From assembly GCF_000440115.1 (NCBI RefSeq), contig NZ_ALMY01000062.1, forward strand, positions 1-39,231: a stretch of 39,231 nucleotides of DNA, read 5' to 3'. The translations under genes were made by a program, and so were the position numbers. The stretch is from Streptococcus suis YS56. Its GTDB lineage: Bacteria > Bacillota > Bacilli > Lactobacillales > Streptococcaceae. Below, one piece after another: positions 19,382-27,278 of this stretch; position 1 is the stretch's first letter, and each line of letters opens with the position of its first letter. The notes beneath the pieces were generated by a model. It saw nothing but the letters and a program-made list of their open reading frames with translations. It was not told the DNA's origin and made no database searches.

Positions 19382-19927
19382 TTAATCTTTAGACAAGCTA
19401 CCTGTCTTCGTTTGAGATTTTGCGTAAACAGCCAAAAGGAGTGTCCCTGCAATAGCAACTGTAATACTGTTTACAACACCTGCTACAAGTCCCTGTGCAA
19501 AGACCTTATTCGCCGCCTCACTGTAGATAAGAATATCTAAAACTGGGGCAATGACTCCCCAAGCAAGCACATTCGCCGCAATCTGAACAAGGTTAAAGAA
19601 AAGAATATCTTTCCCTTCAAAAATCCCTTCTTGAATACGCAGACGTTTTTTGGTAAGACCAACAACCAAACCAAAGACCCCTGATGCCAAAATCCATGAC
19701 CACCATGGACCGTAAGTCAACGAATCCTTAAGCGTGTGACCAATGAAACCGACCAAGAAGCCAACCACAGGACCAAATACAACTGCCAATAGCGATTGAA
19801 CAGCGTATTGAAGCTGGATAGAAGTATTTGGGACAAAGGTTGGGATGTTGATTAAATGACCAATAACCACAAAGAGGGCTGCGCCGATACCAGTAGCAAC
19901 GACTGTTTTGATTGAATTATTTTTCAT
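19382..19927 (-). CDS. ECF transporter S component, UPF0397 family
   Basis: This 181-residue integral membrane protein is a substrate-binding S component of an ECF importer (UPF0397, related to riboflavin-type S components). It starts [19 protein letters not shown] and shows about six membrane segments, with the family blocks [40 protein letters not shown] and [17 protein letters not shown] 19927 is chosen over an in-frame ATG 17 codons upstream because that one lies inside the DUF62 gene and the shorter product fits the usual 180-185 residues. It follows the DUF62 gene by 25 nt. It needs EcfA/EcfT partners; the nearest are at 14269-16772. The substrate is not known. Confidence 0.85.
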   Translation of the reverse strand: MKNNSIKTVVATGIGAALFVVIGHLINIPTFVPNTSIQLQYAVQSLLAVVFGPVVGFLVGFIGHTLKDSLTYGPWWSWILASGVFGLVVGLTKKRLRIQEGIFEGKDILFFNLVQIAANVLAWGVIAPVLDILIYSEAANKVFAQGLVAGVVNSITVAIAGTLLLAVYAKSQTKTGSLSKD

Positions 19928-19952
19928 AACTATCCTATCTCCTAAAATTTCT

Positions 19953-20801
19953 TTAATTACTAATACGTTTGATTTCAATATGCCAGTTTTGACCTACACC
20001 GACATTATAAGCCTTGGCAAATGAGCCCTGATTAATCGCAACACCTACACGATAGAGGGAATTGATATAAATCAATGACTGTCCGATACGTACATCCGCA
20101 AAGGACTTGCCGTAGGTTACTTGGTTTTGATACACAAGCATGTCGTTATTGTATATGGTCACTTCAAAGCGATCTTCAAACTGCGGTTGCAAGGTGTAAA
20201 ATTCTTCCCTCGTAATCGAGGTCCAAAGCGAGCCGAATCGAACATCTAGAATATCAATTGCACCTTTTACATAATCTGAACCAACTTCCGTTGGGACTGT
20301 TGGAATTTCCACAATCTTATCCACGCTTAATTCTGGACCAACTTCTTCAAAGCTAATGTGTCCAGAAGCCAATTTAGCTCCCGTATAGGCATAAACATCT
20401 CGACCATGGAAGGTGTACGAATGTTCTGTATTGGCACGGCGATTGGCCACCTCTGAAATTTCTCGAACCGCCTTTATCCCCACATATTTTTTGATGAAGG
20501 ATAGCGTCCCATTATCTGGCGTTACAATATAGTGATTTTGTTCGGTCAAAGCTACTACACTCTTACGTTTTGAACCAACTCCTGGGTCAACAACCGAAAC
20601 AAATGTTGTCCCCTCCGGCCAGTATTCGACCGTTTGAAAGAGGCGATAAGAACCTTCAAAGATATTATACGGAGTAATATCATGAGTTAGATGGTGAACA
20701 ACTAAATCTCTCGATTCTTGGAGAGCAACACCAATCATCGCTGAAACTGCACCATCAACTAAACCAAAATCTGATTGTAAAACAAGTAAATTATTTGACA
20801 T
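19953..20801 (-). CDS. SAM hydrolase/adenosyltransferase family protein (DUF62)
   Basis: Members of this family attack the C5' of S-adenosylmethionine with water or hydroxide, giving adenosine and methionine; halogenating relatives are fluorinase and chlorinase. The 282-residue protein has the N-terminal [18 protein letters not shown] (metal/SAM-binding Asp), [35 protein letters not shown] and [16 protein letters not shown], all conserved, then a C-terminal beta domain. AGGAGAATGT precedes the ATG. It is in one operon with the UPF0397 S component, which suggests that the imported compound is related to SAM breakdown products or a nucleoside; that is an inference. Confidence 0.85.
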   Translation of the reverse strand: MSNNLLVLQSDFGLVDGAVSAMIGVALQESRDLVVHHLTHDITPYNIFEGSYRLFQTVEYWPEGTTFVSVVDPGVGSKRKSVVALTEQNHYIVTPDNGTLSFIKKYVGIKAVREISEVANRRANTEHSYTFHGRDVYAYTGAKLASGHISFEEVGPELSVDKIVEIPTVPTEVGSDYVKGAIDILDVRFGSLWTSITREEFYTLQPQFEDRFEVTIYNNDMLVYQNQVTYGKSFADVRIGQSLIYINSLYRVGVAINQGSFAKAYNVGVGQNWHIEIKRISN

Positions 20802-20828
20802 ACATTCTCCTAATCTTATTACCGTTCT

Positions 20829-20857
20829 ATGATAACAGAAAACTCGTGACCATTCAA
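20829..20857 (-). promoter_or_regulatory. promoter of the DUF62/S-component operon
   Basis: Minus strand TTGAAT (20852-20857), a 17-nt spacer, and TATCAT (20829-20834), about 27 nt upstream of the DUF62 ATG. I see no riboswitch-like structure in the short leader. Confidence 0.55.
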
Positions 20858-20898
20858 ATAGATATTTCCAAAGCCTAGCTATAGTTTTTCCTTATACC

Positions 20899-21027
20899 TC
20901 ATCTGTCAAGCACTCTACTATCAGCCACCGAAAACTCCGCAAATTTTCCCATCGTACCTTCTTCGAACTTAAGATAAAATCCCCCACTCTCTAGTTCCAA
21001 CCAACTATCGTCTTTGAGCAATTGGAT
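20899..21027 (-). pseudogene. C-terminal gene remnant, unknown family
   Basis: A minus-strand frame of about 42 codons reads QLLKDDSWLELESGGFYLKF, then EEGTMGKFAEFSVADSRVLDR and a stop at 20899-20901. Composition and codon use look protein-like, but it has no start and is cut off exactly where the 132-bp repeats begin. It is probably the tail of a gene whose front was lost when the repeats arrived. The family is not recognised. The rest of this gap (20802-20898) holds only the DUF62 promoter. Confidence 0.45.
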
Positions 21028-21287
21028 ACAAAGAAAACTGCCTAGCAGCAGTTCCAATCTCCAACCTTTTAGGACATCCTGCGTGCAATGAGAATCGTCT
21101 GCCGACGATTTCTATTTCCAACCTTCTAATAAAAATGACTGTCCCACGGACATTTAGATACAAAGAAAACTGCCTAGCGCAGTTCCAATCTCCAACCTTT
21201 TAGGACGTCCCACGTCCAATGAGAATCGTCTGCCGACGATTTCTATTTCCAGCCTTCTAATAAAATTGGCAGTCCAGTGGACTGCCA
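21025..21287. repeat. two tandem 131-132 bp repeats made of small hairpins
   Basis: Units 21025-21156 and 21157-21287 are about 85-90% identical by eye. Each begins GATACAAAGAAAACTGCC and contains, in order, a hairpin AACTGC/GCAGTT, the motif CAATCTCCAACC, a small GGAC/GTCC-type element, the perfect hairpin AATCGTC-TGCC-GACGATT, the motif TATTTCCARCC, and a TTCTAATAAAA-led hairpin. The complementary motif (GGTTGGARAT) recurs upstream of clpL. There is no coding frame. In unit 2 the last hairpin has become the 45-bp palindrome at the yebC stop. Confidence 0.8.
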
Positions 21288-21299
21288 ATTTTATTAGAA
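21255..21299 (-). terminator. 45-bp perfect palindrome overlapping the yebC stop
   Basis: Two 22-nt arms (21255-21276 and 21278-21299) are exact reverse complements around a single G. The right arm includes the yebC stop codon (21294-21296). Reading the minus strand the stem ends in TTTTATTAGAA, so it should stop yebC transcription, and it can work in both directions. Confidence 0.75.
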
Positions 21300-22010
21300 C
21301 CCATCTACATTCGTGTAGATTTTTTGGACGTCTTCGTCGTCTTCGAGGGCGTCGTAGAGTTTTTCAAATGTTGCGAGGTCATCGCCTTCAAGTGATACTT
21401 CTGATTGCGGGATCATTTCAAGTTCAGTGACGTTGAACTCTTGGATTCCTGATTCTTTAAGTGCCACGATGGCCTTGTGCAGATCAGTTGGGGCTGTATA
21501 GACAGTGATTGCTCCGTCTTCTGCTTCTACATCATCGACTTCAACATCTGCTTCAAGAAGCAATTCGAAGATGGCATCTGCATCATCACCAGCAAATACA
21601 ACCACACCTTTTTTATCAAACATGAATGATACTGAACCAGATGCACCCATGTTACCGCCGTTTTTACCAAAGGCAGAGCGAACATTGGCTGCGGTACGGT
21701 TTACATTTGATGTCAAAGTATCAACGATAATCATAGAACCATTTGGTCCAAAGCCTTCGTAACGACCTTCCACGAAGGTTTCGTCTGTATTTCCTTTTGC
21801 CTTGTCAATGGCTTTATCAATGATGTGTTTTGGAACCTGCGCTTGCTTAGCACGGTCGATAACAAATTTCAGCGCTGAGTTTGTTTCTGGATCTGGGTCA
21901 CCCTTTTTCGCTGCTACATAGATTTCAACACCAAATTTGGCGTAAACTTTTGAGTTAGCACCGTCTTTTGCGGTTTTCTTGGCTACAATATTGGCCCATT
22001 TACGTCCCAT
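21294..22010 (-). CDS. yebC: YebC/PmpR (TACO1) family protein
   Basis: YebC proteins (DUF28) are cytoplasmic and widely conserved, annotated as transcription regulators and more recently linked to translation of difficult sequences such as proline stretches. The 238-residue product starts [20 protein letters not shown] and has the family blocks [34 protein letters not shown] and [20 protein letters not shown]. Streptococci have this shorter form lacking the usual KWSKIK N-terminus. AGGAGGTTCCCC precedes ATG 22010, and an extended -10 lies upstream. It is monocistronic. Confidence 0.93.
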   Translation of the reverse strand: MGRKWANIVAKKTAKDGANSKVYAKFGVEIYVAAKKGDPDPETNSALKFVIDRAKQAQVPKHIIDKAIDKAKGNTDETFVEGRYEGFGPNGSMIIVDTLTSNVNRTAANVRSAFGKNGGNMGASGSVSFMFDKKGVVVFAGDDADAIFELLLEADVEVDDVEAEDGAITVYTAPTDLHKAIVALKESGIQEFNVTELEMIPQSEVSLEGDDLATFEKLYDALEDDEDVQKIYTNVDGF

Positions 22011-22042
22011 GGGGAACCTCCTACATTTTATAAAATCGCTTT

Positions 22043-22051
22043 ATTATACCA
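22043..22051 (-). promoter_or_regulatory. extended -10 promoter of yebC
   Basis: TGGTATAAT on the minus strand (TATAAT at 22043-22048), 32 nt upstream of the yebC ATG. Confidence 0.6.
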
Positions 22052-22090
22052 TAAATGGCAAGGATTGAGAAGATTTTTAAAATCTTCTTC

Positions 22091-22145
22091 ACTATACAGT
22101 TGACATGTATAGTTTTCCGATATATAATATATAGTACAACTGTAC
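22091..22145 (+). promoter_or_regulatory. padR promoter with two dyad operators
   Basis: Perfect -35 TTGACA (22100-22105), a 17-nt spacer and perfect TATAAT (22123-22128). ACTATACA (22091-22098) and TGTATAGT (22106-22113) are inverted repeats centred on the -35. GTACA-AC-TGTAC (22134-22145) is a second dyad just after the -10. Both share the TGTAY/RTACA half-site style of PadR operators, so autorepression by the next gene is likely. Confidence 0.7.
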
Positions 22146-22170
22146 ATTTGAATTACATAGGAGAAGCCAA

Positions 22171-22482
22171 ATGAAAAGGAATAAGCACCTCCCCTTAACG
22201 GAGACAACCTACTATATTCTATTAGCCCTCTTGGAACCTGCCCATGGCTACCATATCATGCAAAAAGTAGAGGATATGAGTGATGGCGATGTGAAAATTG
22301 CTGCAGGAACCATGTATGGAGCGATTGAGAATCTTTTGAAACTAAAATGGATTTATTCCGTTCCAAGTTCCGATAAAAGAAGAAAAGTCTATCAAGTAAC
22401 AGCAACGGGACAAGAGATTATTAAACTGGAAACACAGCGTATTCAAAAACTACATCATATTGCCAAAGAATTAGGTTTTTAA
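22171..22482 (+). CDS. PadR family transcriptional repressor
   Basis: A 103-residue winged-helix regulator of the small PadR class. It opens LPLTETTYYILLALLEPAHG and shows YHIMQKVEDMSDGDVKIAAG and TMYGAIENLLKLKWI, the DNA-recognition region, then the wing SSDKRRKVYQVTATGQ and a short dimer helix. Such regulators commonly repress themselves together with a neighbouring membrane protein or efflux gene in response to antibiotics or other small molecules. AGGAGAAGCC precedes the ATG; the DUF2812 gene follows after 10 nt. Confidence 0.9.
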   Translation: MKRNKHLPLTETTYYILLALLEPAHGYHIMQKVEDMSDGDVKIAAGTMYGAIENLLKLKWIYSVPSSDKRRKVYQVTATGQEIIKLETQRIQKLHHIAKELGF

Positions 22483-22492
22483 GGAGGAAGCC

Positions 22493-23119
22493 ATGATAAG
22501 ACACAAATTATTCACCAGTTTACAAGAGGAAGAACATTGGATTAATTCGATTCAATCCGAAGGTTATCAGCTTGTCAAAGTAACTCCGTGGACAGCAGCC
22601 TATCATTTTGAAAAATGTAGTCGACCCCCTCATCCCGTACGCCTTGATTTTCATGAACATATTGCAAAAGGAGAATATTCAAATTACCTCTCTCTATTTG
22701 AAGACTGTGGTTGGCAACCTATACAAGGTAGTCGTAGATGCGGCATCCATTATTTTCAACAAACAATCGAAGCTTCAAGCACAGAAATTTTTTCTGATAC
22801 CGAATCGAAAAAAGCATTCTATTCACGCTACCAAAATTATGCCTACTCCTATTTCGGATTATTTCTGACTTTATTTTTTATCCATTACCAAGTTGGACTC
22901 CAAAATGGATACACACTTTGGAATCCTAAATCCTGGTACCTAACTCCAGGACTATGGGAACGGACTGGTACCAGTTTTTGGTTTGGTTTTCTCTTTGAAA
23001 CCCCATTCGCATTGTTTAGAAGTGGCATCATTCCGTTATTTTTCCTTGCTTGGTCTATTTATTTCCTCCATATCGCTGAAAAAGGTAAAAAAGAAGCGAA
23101 GAAATTAGAAAAATACTGA
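22493..23119 (+). CDS. DUF2812 membrane protein, PadR partner
   Basis: This 208-residue protein resembles DUF2812 proteins, which nearly always sit behind a PadR regulator. The soluble N-terminal part (start MIRHKLFTSLQEEEHWINSI) has the repeated pattern FEKCSRPPHPVRLDFHEHI and YLSLFEDCGWQ. The C-terminal half has two membrane segments, around residues 120-140 (YFGLFLTLFFIHYQ) and 178-200 (SGIIPLFFLAWSIYFLH), and ends in a basic tail. The molecular function is unknown. AAGGAGGAAGCC gives strong translation. The IS630 copy starts 9 nt after its stop, so its original terminator may have been displaced. Confidence 0.8.
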   Translation: MIRHKLFTSLQEEEHWINSIQSEGYQLVKVTPWTAAYHFEKCSRPPHPVRLDFHEHIAKGEYSNYLSLFEDCGWQPIQGSRRCGIHYFQQTIEASSTEIFSDTESKKAFYSRYQNYAYSYFGLFLTLFFIHYQVGLQNGYTLWNPKSWYLTPGLWERTGTSFWFGFLFETPFALFRSGIIPLFFLAWSIYFLHIAEKGKKEAKKLEKY

Positions 23120-23127
23120 TGACATAC

Positions 23128-24026
23128 TATAGTAAAATGAAATAAAACCAGTACATTTGTGGTATAATGTATTTATGGCATATTCATTAGATTCTCGTAA
23201 AAAAGTTCTCGCATACTGTGAGAAAACCGGCAGTATTACTGAAGCATCTGTTGTTTTCGATATTTCACGCAACACCATCTATCAATGGTTAAAATTACAG
23301 GAGACTACAGGCGAGCTTCATCACCAAGTTAAGGGAACCAAACCAAGAAAAGTTGATAGAGAAAAATTAAAGAACTATCTTGAAGCTCATCCAGATGCTT
23401 TTTTGACTGAAATAGCTTCTGAATTTAGCTGTCATCCAACAGCTATTCATTACGCTCTCAAAGCTATGGGATATACTCGAAAAAAAGAGCTGTGCCTACT
23501 ATGAACAAGACCCTGAGAAAGTAAATCAGTTCCTAAAAGAATTTAATAGCTTAAGTCACTTGACACCTGTTTATATTGACGAGACAGGGTTTGAGACATA
23601 TTTTCATCGAGAATATGGTCGATCTTTGAAAGGTCAGTTGATCACAGGTCAGGTCTCTGGAAGAAGATTCCAGCGGCTATCTTTAGTCGCTGGTCTTATA
23701 AACGGTGAGATTATAGCCCCAATGACCTACCAAGAAACCATGACGAGTGACTTTTTCGAAGCTTGGTTTAAAACATTCTTACTACCCACTTTAGATAGAC
23801 CATCTGTTATCATTATGGACAATGCAAGGTTTCATCGGATGAGTAAGCTAAAAGAGTTATGCAAGGAACAGGGGCATAGACTTTTGCCACTCCCTCCTTA
23901 CTCACCTGAGTATAATCCCATTGAGTAAACATGGGCTCAAATCAAAAAACACCTCAGAAAAGTATTACCAAATTGCAATACTTTTCTTGAGGCACTTTTG
24001 TCCTGCTCTTGTTTCAGTTAGCTATA
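23128..24026 (+). mobile_element. IS630-family insertion sequence (IS630-Spn1-like)
   Basis: The element is about 899 bp, flanked by TA, the target duplicated by IS630/Tc1-mariner elements. The left end TATAGTAAAATGAAATAAAA and the reverse complement of the right end (TATAGCTAACTGAAACAAG) match at most positions and form imperfect terminal repeats of about 20 bp. It carries one transposase split into two frames, with an additional stop codon. Size and sequence resemble the pneumococcal IS630-Spn1 group. It is inserted between the DUF2812 gene and the PTS terminator. Confidence 0.88.
23175..24021 (+). pseudogene. IS630 transposase, two frames plus a nonsense codon
   Basis: The first frame (23175-23504, start MAYSLDSRKKVLAYCEKTGS) is the helix-turn-helix DNA-binding half. 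At a run of seven A (about 23480-23486) the protein continues in another frame with SCAYYEQDPEKVNQFLKEF and carries the DDE catalytic residues: YIDETGF, IIMDNARFH and YSPEYNPIE. The A-run frame change may be programmed frameshifting, as in relatives. A TAA at 23926-23928 directly follows the catalytic Glu, where a Lys codon would be expected. The frame then stays open with TWAQIKKHLRKVLPNCNTFL to TAG at 24019. The stop removes the last 30 or so residues, so the copy is probably inactive. Confidence 0.8.
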
Positions 24027-24034
24027 TCAAAAAG

Positions 24035-24078
24035 AAAAAGATTGAAAAGAACTGATTAGTCATCTTTTCAATCTTTTT
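24035..24078 (-). terminator. terminator of the PTS operon
   Basis: AAAAAGATTGAAAAGA (24035-24050) and TCTTTTCAATCTTTTT (24063-24078) form a perfect 16-bp stem with A/T tracts at both ends, 8 nt past the PTS stop. It can work in both directions. Confidence 0.85.
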
Positions 24079-24085
24079 TTACTTT

Positions 24086-26254
24086 TTACAACTCTACTTT
24101 AGCAACTTGGCTATCTTGACTGACCTGTCCAAGATTTTCAAGGCTGACTGATTTGATTTCAGCTGTGTTTGTGAAGGCAACGACGATGGTTGTTTCACGT
24201 CCTGCTGAGCGAATAGCTTCAAGATCTGCAACAAGGAGCAAGTCTCCTGCTTCAACGCGTTGGCCATCTGTTACCTTAGCGGAGAATGGAGCACCGTTAA
24301 GGGCAACCGTATCTAGGCCGACGTGCACCAAGACTTCTACACCCTTATCAGACAAAATACCGATAGCGTGTTTAGTTGGGAAGACACTAGTTACAATACC
24401 TGAAACTGGTGCGTAGACATTACCGGAGCTAGGCTCAACTGCATAACCGTCCCCCATCATTTTTTGTGAGAAGACTGGGTCTTTTACTTCTGTGATGGCA
24501 ATGGCTTGCCCTTCAGCAACAGAGTAAACTGTCTCCGTCACACCTTTGAACTGAGTCTCAGGAACAACTTCCTCTGTCGCAACAATTTCCGTACGAGGAA
24601 TGGCAACGCCAGATTCTAGCAAGTCTTGAATGTCTGATTTGAGAACATCTGCTTTTGGTCCATAGACTGCTTGAACACCTGAGTCTTTGATAATCAAGCC
24701 CATAGCACCAGCCTGTTTCCAAGCATTTTCATCTCCAACCTGTGCCACATCTTTAACACTAACACGAAGACGAGTCATACAAGCATCCACATCAGCGATA
24801 TTATCACGGCCACCAAGCAAGTTGATGATTTGAACCACTTGTGAATTGGCATCCGCAGTATCTACGTTTGAGTTAGAAACTACATCTGTTGTTTCTGTAT
24901 CATAGTTACCATTGCGTCCAGCTGTTGCTAGGTTGAATTTCTTAATCATAAAGTCGGCAATGAAGTACATACCAACTGCAAAGAGGGCTGTTACCCAAAT
25001 GAAGTTAACTACGTCCATACCGATACCGGCTTTAATCGCCATCGGTGTACGTGTAAGGAATTCGATATTACCAAATGAGTGCATACGCAAGTTGACAACG
25101 TCAGCCATGGCAAAGGCTGCACCTTGCACAAAAGCATAAACGACATAAAGTGGCATTGCCGCAAACATGAACATGAACTCAATTGGCTCTGTTACACCTG
25201 TCAAGAAGACAGCAAGTGCAGAAGATAAGAACATACCTTTGTATTTTTTCTTCTTATCTGGATCGACATTGCGATACATAGCGTAGGTCAAGCCCATAAG
25301 GATACCTGATGAACCAATCATTTGACCAACTTTGAAACGGGCTGGAGTAATGTTTGCAAGAAGGTCATTGTACTGAGCCATATCACCAGCGTCTTTGAGG
25401 TTGATCAAGTCTGTAATCCAAGCCAACCAGAGTGGATCTTGTCCAAATACTTGTGTACCTGCTTGTGCACCTGTCAAGATGTCATAGGTACCACCAAGTG
25501 ACGTATAGTTCATTGGAATGGTCAACATGTGGTGCAAACCAAATGGAAGAAGCAAACGTTCCAAGGTACCATAAACAAAAGGCGCAAGAATTGGTGCTGT
25601 ATCCTGTGAGCTTGCAATCCATTTACCAAAGCTGTTGATTCCTGTTTGAACAACCGGCCAAAAGATAGCTAATCCTAGCGCTACAAGAACTGAGCGATAG
25701 ATAACCACAAATGGTACAAAGCGTTTACCGTTAAAGAAGGTCAAAACATCAGGTAATTTGCGGTAATTGTAGTATTTGTTATAGGTTGTTGCCCCTACAA
25801 AACCAGCGATGATACCAACGAAGACACCCATGTTCAGAGCAGGTTGACCCAAGATATTGACGAAGTAGCCTGAAACTGGAATCTCTGTTCCAAAAACAGT
25901 GGTTACGGTTGCCGCTGCATCTGCAAGCATGTCAGTCGTCACACCAAAGAAGTGACCTGTAATCAAGTTAATAAGGATAAAGGCAAGACCTGCTGAGAAG
26001 GCACCACCAGCCTTTTCCTTAGCCCAGCTACCACCGATAGCCAAGGCAAAGAGCAAGTGAAGGTTTCCGATAATCCCCCAACCGATTTGGGCGATAATAT
26101 TCCCAATACGAATCAAGAGTTCTGATTCTGGGCTGATTAACGGAATAGAGTTTCCGATAGAAACCATAAGACCTGCTGCAGGCATAACTGCAATCACGAC
26201 CATTAAACACTTACCGAATTTTTGCCAAAATTCGAAACTAAGAAATTTTTTCAT
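24086..26254 (-). CDS. malT: maltose/glucose PTS permease EIICBA
   Basis: A single-chain PTS permease that imports and phosphorylates its sugar. The 722-residue protein has the glucose-family EIIC domain (about 1-430; LSFEFWQKFGKCLMVVIAVM, LLLPFGLHHMLTIPMNYTS, GVTEPIEFMFMF), an EIIB domain with the phosphocysteine in ADVDACMTRLRVSV, and a C-terminal EIIA with the phosphohistidine in VLVHVGLDTV. Streptococci have two close paralogues, MalT (maltose) and PtsG (glucose). I favour MalT because its promoter region shares operators with malQ-malP and from remembered similarity to S. pyogenes MalT, but glucose specificity is possible. It is the second gene of an operon with the EEP-family gene. Confidence 0.85.
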   Translation of the reverse strand: MKKFLSFEFWQKFGKCLMVVIAVMPAAGLMVSIGNSIPLISPESELLIRIGNIIAQIGWGIIGNLHLLFALAIGGSWAKEKAGGAFSAGLAFILINLITGHFFGVTTDMLADAAATVTTVFGTEIPVSGYFVNILGQPALNMGVFVGIIAGFVGATTYNKYYNYRKLPDVLTFFNGKRFVPFVVIYRSVLVALGLAIFWPVVQTGINSFGKWIASSQDTAPILAPFVYGTLERLLLPFGLHHMLTIPMNYTSLGGTYDILTGAQAGTQVFGQDPLWLAWITDLINLKDAGDMAQYNDLLANITPARFKVGQMIGSSGILMGLTYAMYRNVDPDKKKKYKGMFLSSALAVFLTGVTEPIEFMFMFAAMPLYVVYAFVQGAAFAMADVVNLRMHSFGNIEFLTRTPMAIKAGIGMDVVNFIWVTALFAVGMYFIADFMIKKFNLATAGRNGNYDTETTDVVSNSNVDTADANSQVVQIINLLGGRDNIADVDACMTRLRVSVKDVAQVGDENAWKQAGAMGLIIKDSGVQAVYGPKADVLKSDIQDLLESGVAIPRTEIVATEEVVPETQFKGVTETVYSVAEGQAIAITEVKDPVFSQKMMGDGYAVEPSSGNVYAPVSGIVTSVFPTKHAIGILSDKGVEVLVHVGLDTVALNGAPFSAKVTDGQRVEAGDLLLVADLEAIRSAGRETTIVVAFTNTAEIKSVSLENLGQVSQDSQVAKVEL

Positions 26255-26287
26255 TTTTTCTCCTTTATTTTTTGGCTCTGTGCCATT

Positions 26288-27079
26288 TTATACATTAATT
26301 TCAACTTCCACACCAAAATGGTCTGAAATAATCGGACGATTCTCTCCATTGAAAATCACTAAGCTGGATAAAACTTCCTTTTTCTGATTTAAGAAAATGT
26401 AATCCAATCGTTTTTCCTGACTGTGACCAGCCCAGCCATCAATAGCCTTTTCAACCGTAATCCCCTGGTCTTTTTCCATCGCTAGATTGTATGAATCATA
26501 AAGTCCAAGCTCTGTAATCGCTTCGTAGGCCTCTCGATCTGAGAAGGCATCGGTATTAAAATCTCCCATGAGAATCTTAAAACGTCTATTGCCAGTCCGT
26601 TCCACAATCGTACGAATGTTATCAAGCTGGTCTTCCTCTTCACTCCCCGGAAGATTGATGTGACAAGAATACAGGTCAATCAACTGGTCTTGATAGAAGA
26701 CCGTCAAGCCCATAATTTTTCGTGATAGGATGGAATCAACAGATTTATTCTGACTACAATAAAATGGATCCACTTCATAAACTGGCAACTTGGTAAGAAA
26801 GGCAATCCCTTCTTCGTACTTATCGTAGCCGATATGTGAGTTACTCCAATAATATGAATAGTCAAATTGTCCCAAGGCTCTTAATTTTTCTAATAAAATC
26901 AAGCCATAATTATCCGCCTTCAAGTCTTTCGTTACCAAATCAGCAGTTATGAGCTGATTGACTTCTTGAAGAGCGATGACATCATAAGCCTTTTCAGCTA
27001 TTGTTTGGGCTAAAACATCTAGTTTTTCATCCTGCCTTTCTTCTAACCAGGCATGGACATTAATTGTTAGTAATTTCAT
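26288..27079 (-). CDS. endonuclease/exonuclease/phosphatase family hydrolase
   Basis: The 263-residue protein belongs to the EEP superfamily (DNase I, exonuclease III, sphingomyelinase and inositol phosphatase fold). It shows the N-terminal TINVHAWLEE, the metal-binding Glu in VIALQEVNQL, SCHINLPGS, the catalytic LMGDFNTDAFS, RLDYIFLN and the final SDHFGVEVE. There is no signal peptide, so it is cytoplasmic. The substrate is unknown; its place ahead of a maltose PTS in one operon suggests a sugar-phosphate or nucleotide target rather than DNA, but this is inference. GAGAGGGGGAGCA precedes the ATG. Confidence 0.85.
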   Translation of the reverse strand: MKLLTINVHAWLEERQDEKLDVLAQTIAEKAYDVIALQEVNQLITADLVTKDLKADNYGLILLEKLRALGQFDYSYYWSNSHIGYDKYEEGIAFLTKLPVYEVDPFYCSQNKSVDSILSRKIMGLTVFYQDQLIDLYSCHINLPGSEEEDQLDNIRTIVERTGNRRFKILMGDFNTDAFSDREAYEAITELGLYDSYNLAMEKDQGITVEKAIDGWAGHSQEKRLDYIFLNQKKEVLSSLVIFNGENRPIISDHFGVEVEINV

Positions 27080-27128
27080 TGCTCCCCCTCTCTCTGAAAA
27101 TGCGTAATCGTTTTCTTTTTATAGAAAT

Positions 27129-27196
27129 AGTATAACGTAAACGTTTGCATTAGTCAATAACTTTTCCGTAATATTTTAAACTTTTACGTAAAAGTT
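27129..27196 (-). promoter_or_regulatory. promoter and LacI-type operators of the EEP-malT operon
   Basis: Minus strand -35 TTGACT (27152-27157), a 17-nt spacer, -10 TATACT (27129-27134). The spacer is AATGCAAACGTTTACGT, a CG-centred operator of MalR/CcpA type. Upstream are AACTTTTCCGTAATATTT (from 27159) and the perfect palindrome AACTTTTACGTAAAAGTT (27179-27196), also CG-centred. The centre-to-centre distance from the spacer operator to the perfect palindrome is 45 bp, identical to the malQ promoter. Confidence 0.8.
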
Positions 27197-27278
27197 GTGT
27201 ATTCTACTAAACAAAATAGATGTATTGCCCCTTTCTGGCTCTTTTATGATACACTAATGGGTAGAAAGACAGGAAACT

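Noticed and set aside
20802..20898. Possible riboswitch upstream of the DUF62/S-component operon
   Set aside because: The predicted leader is only about 20 nt long and no conserved aptamer elements were seen.
21025..21287. Tandem repeats considered as a CRISPR array
   Set aside because: Only two units of about 132 bp, no short repeat-spacer pattern and no cas genes; each unit is made of several hairpins.
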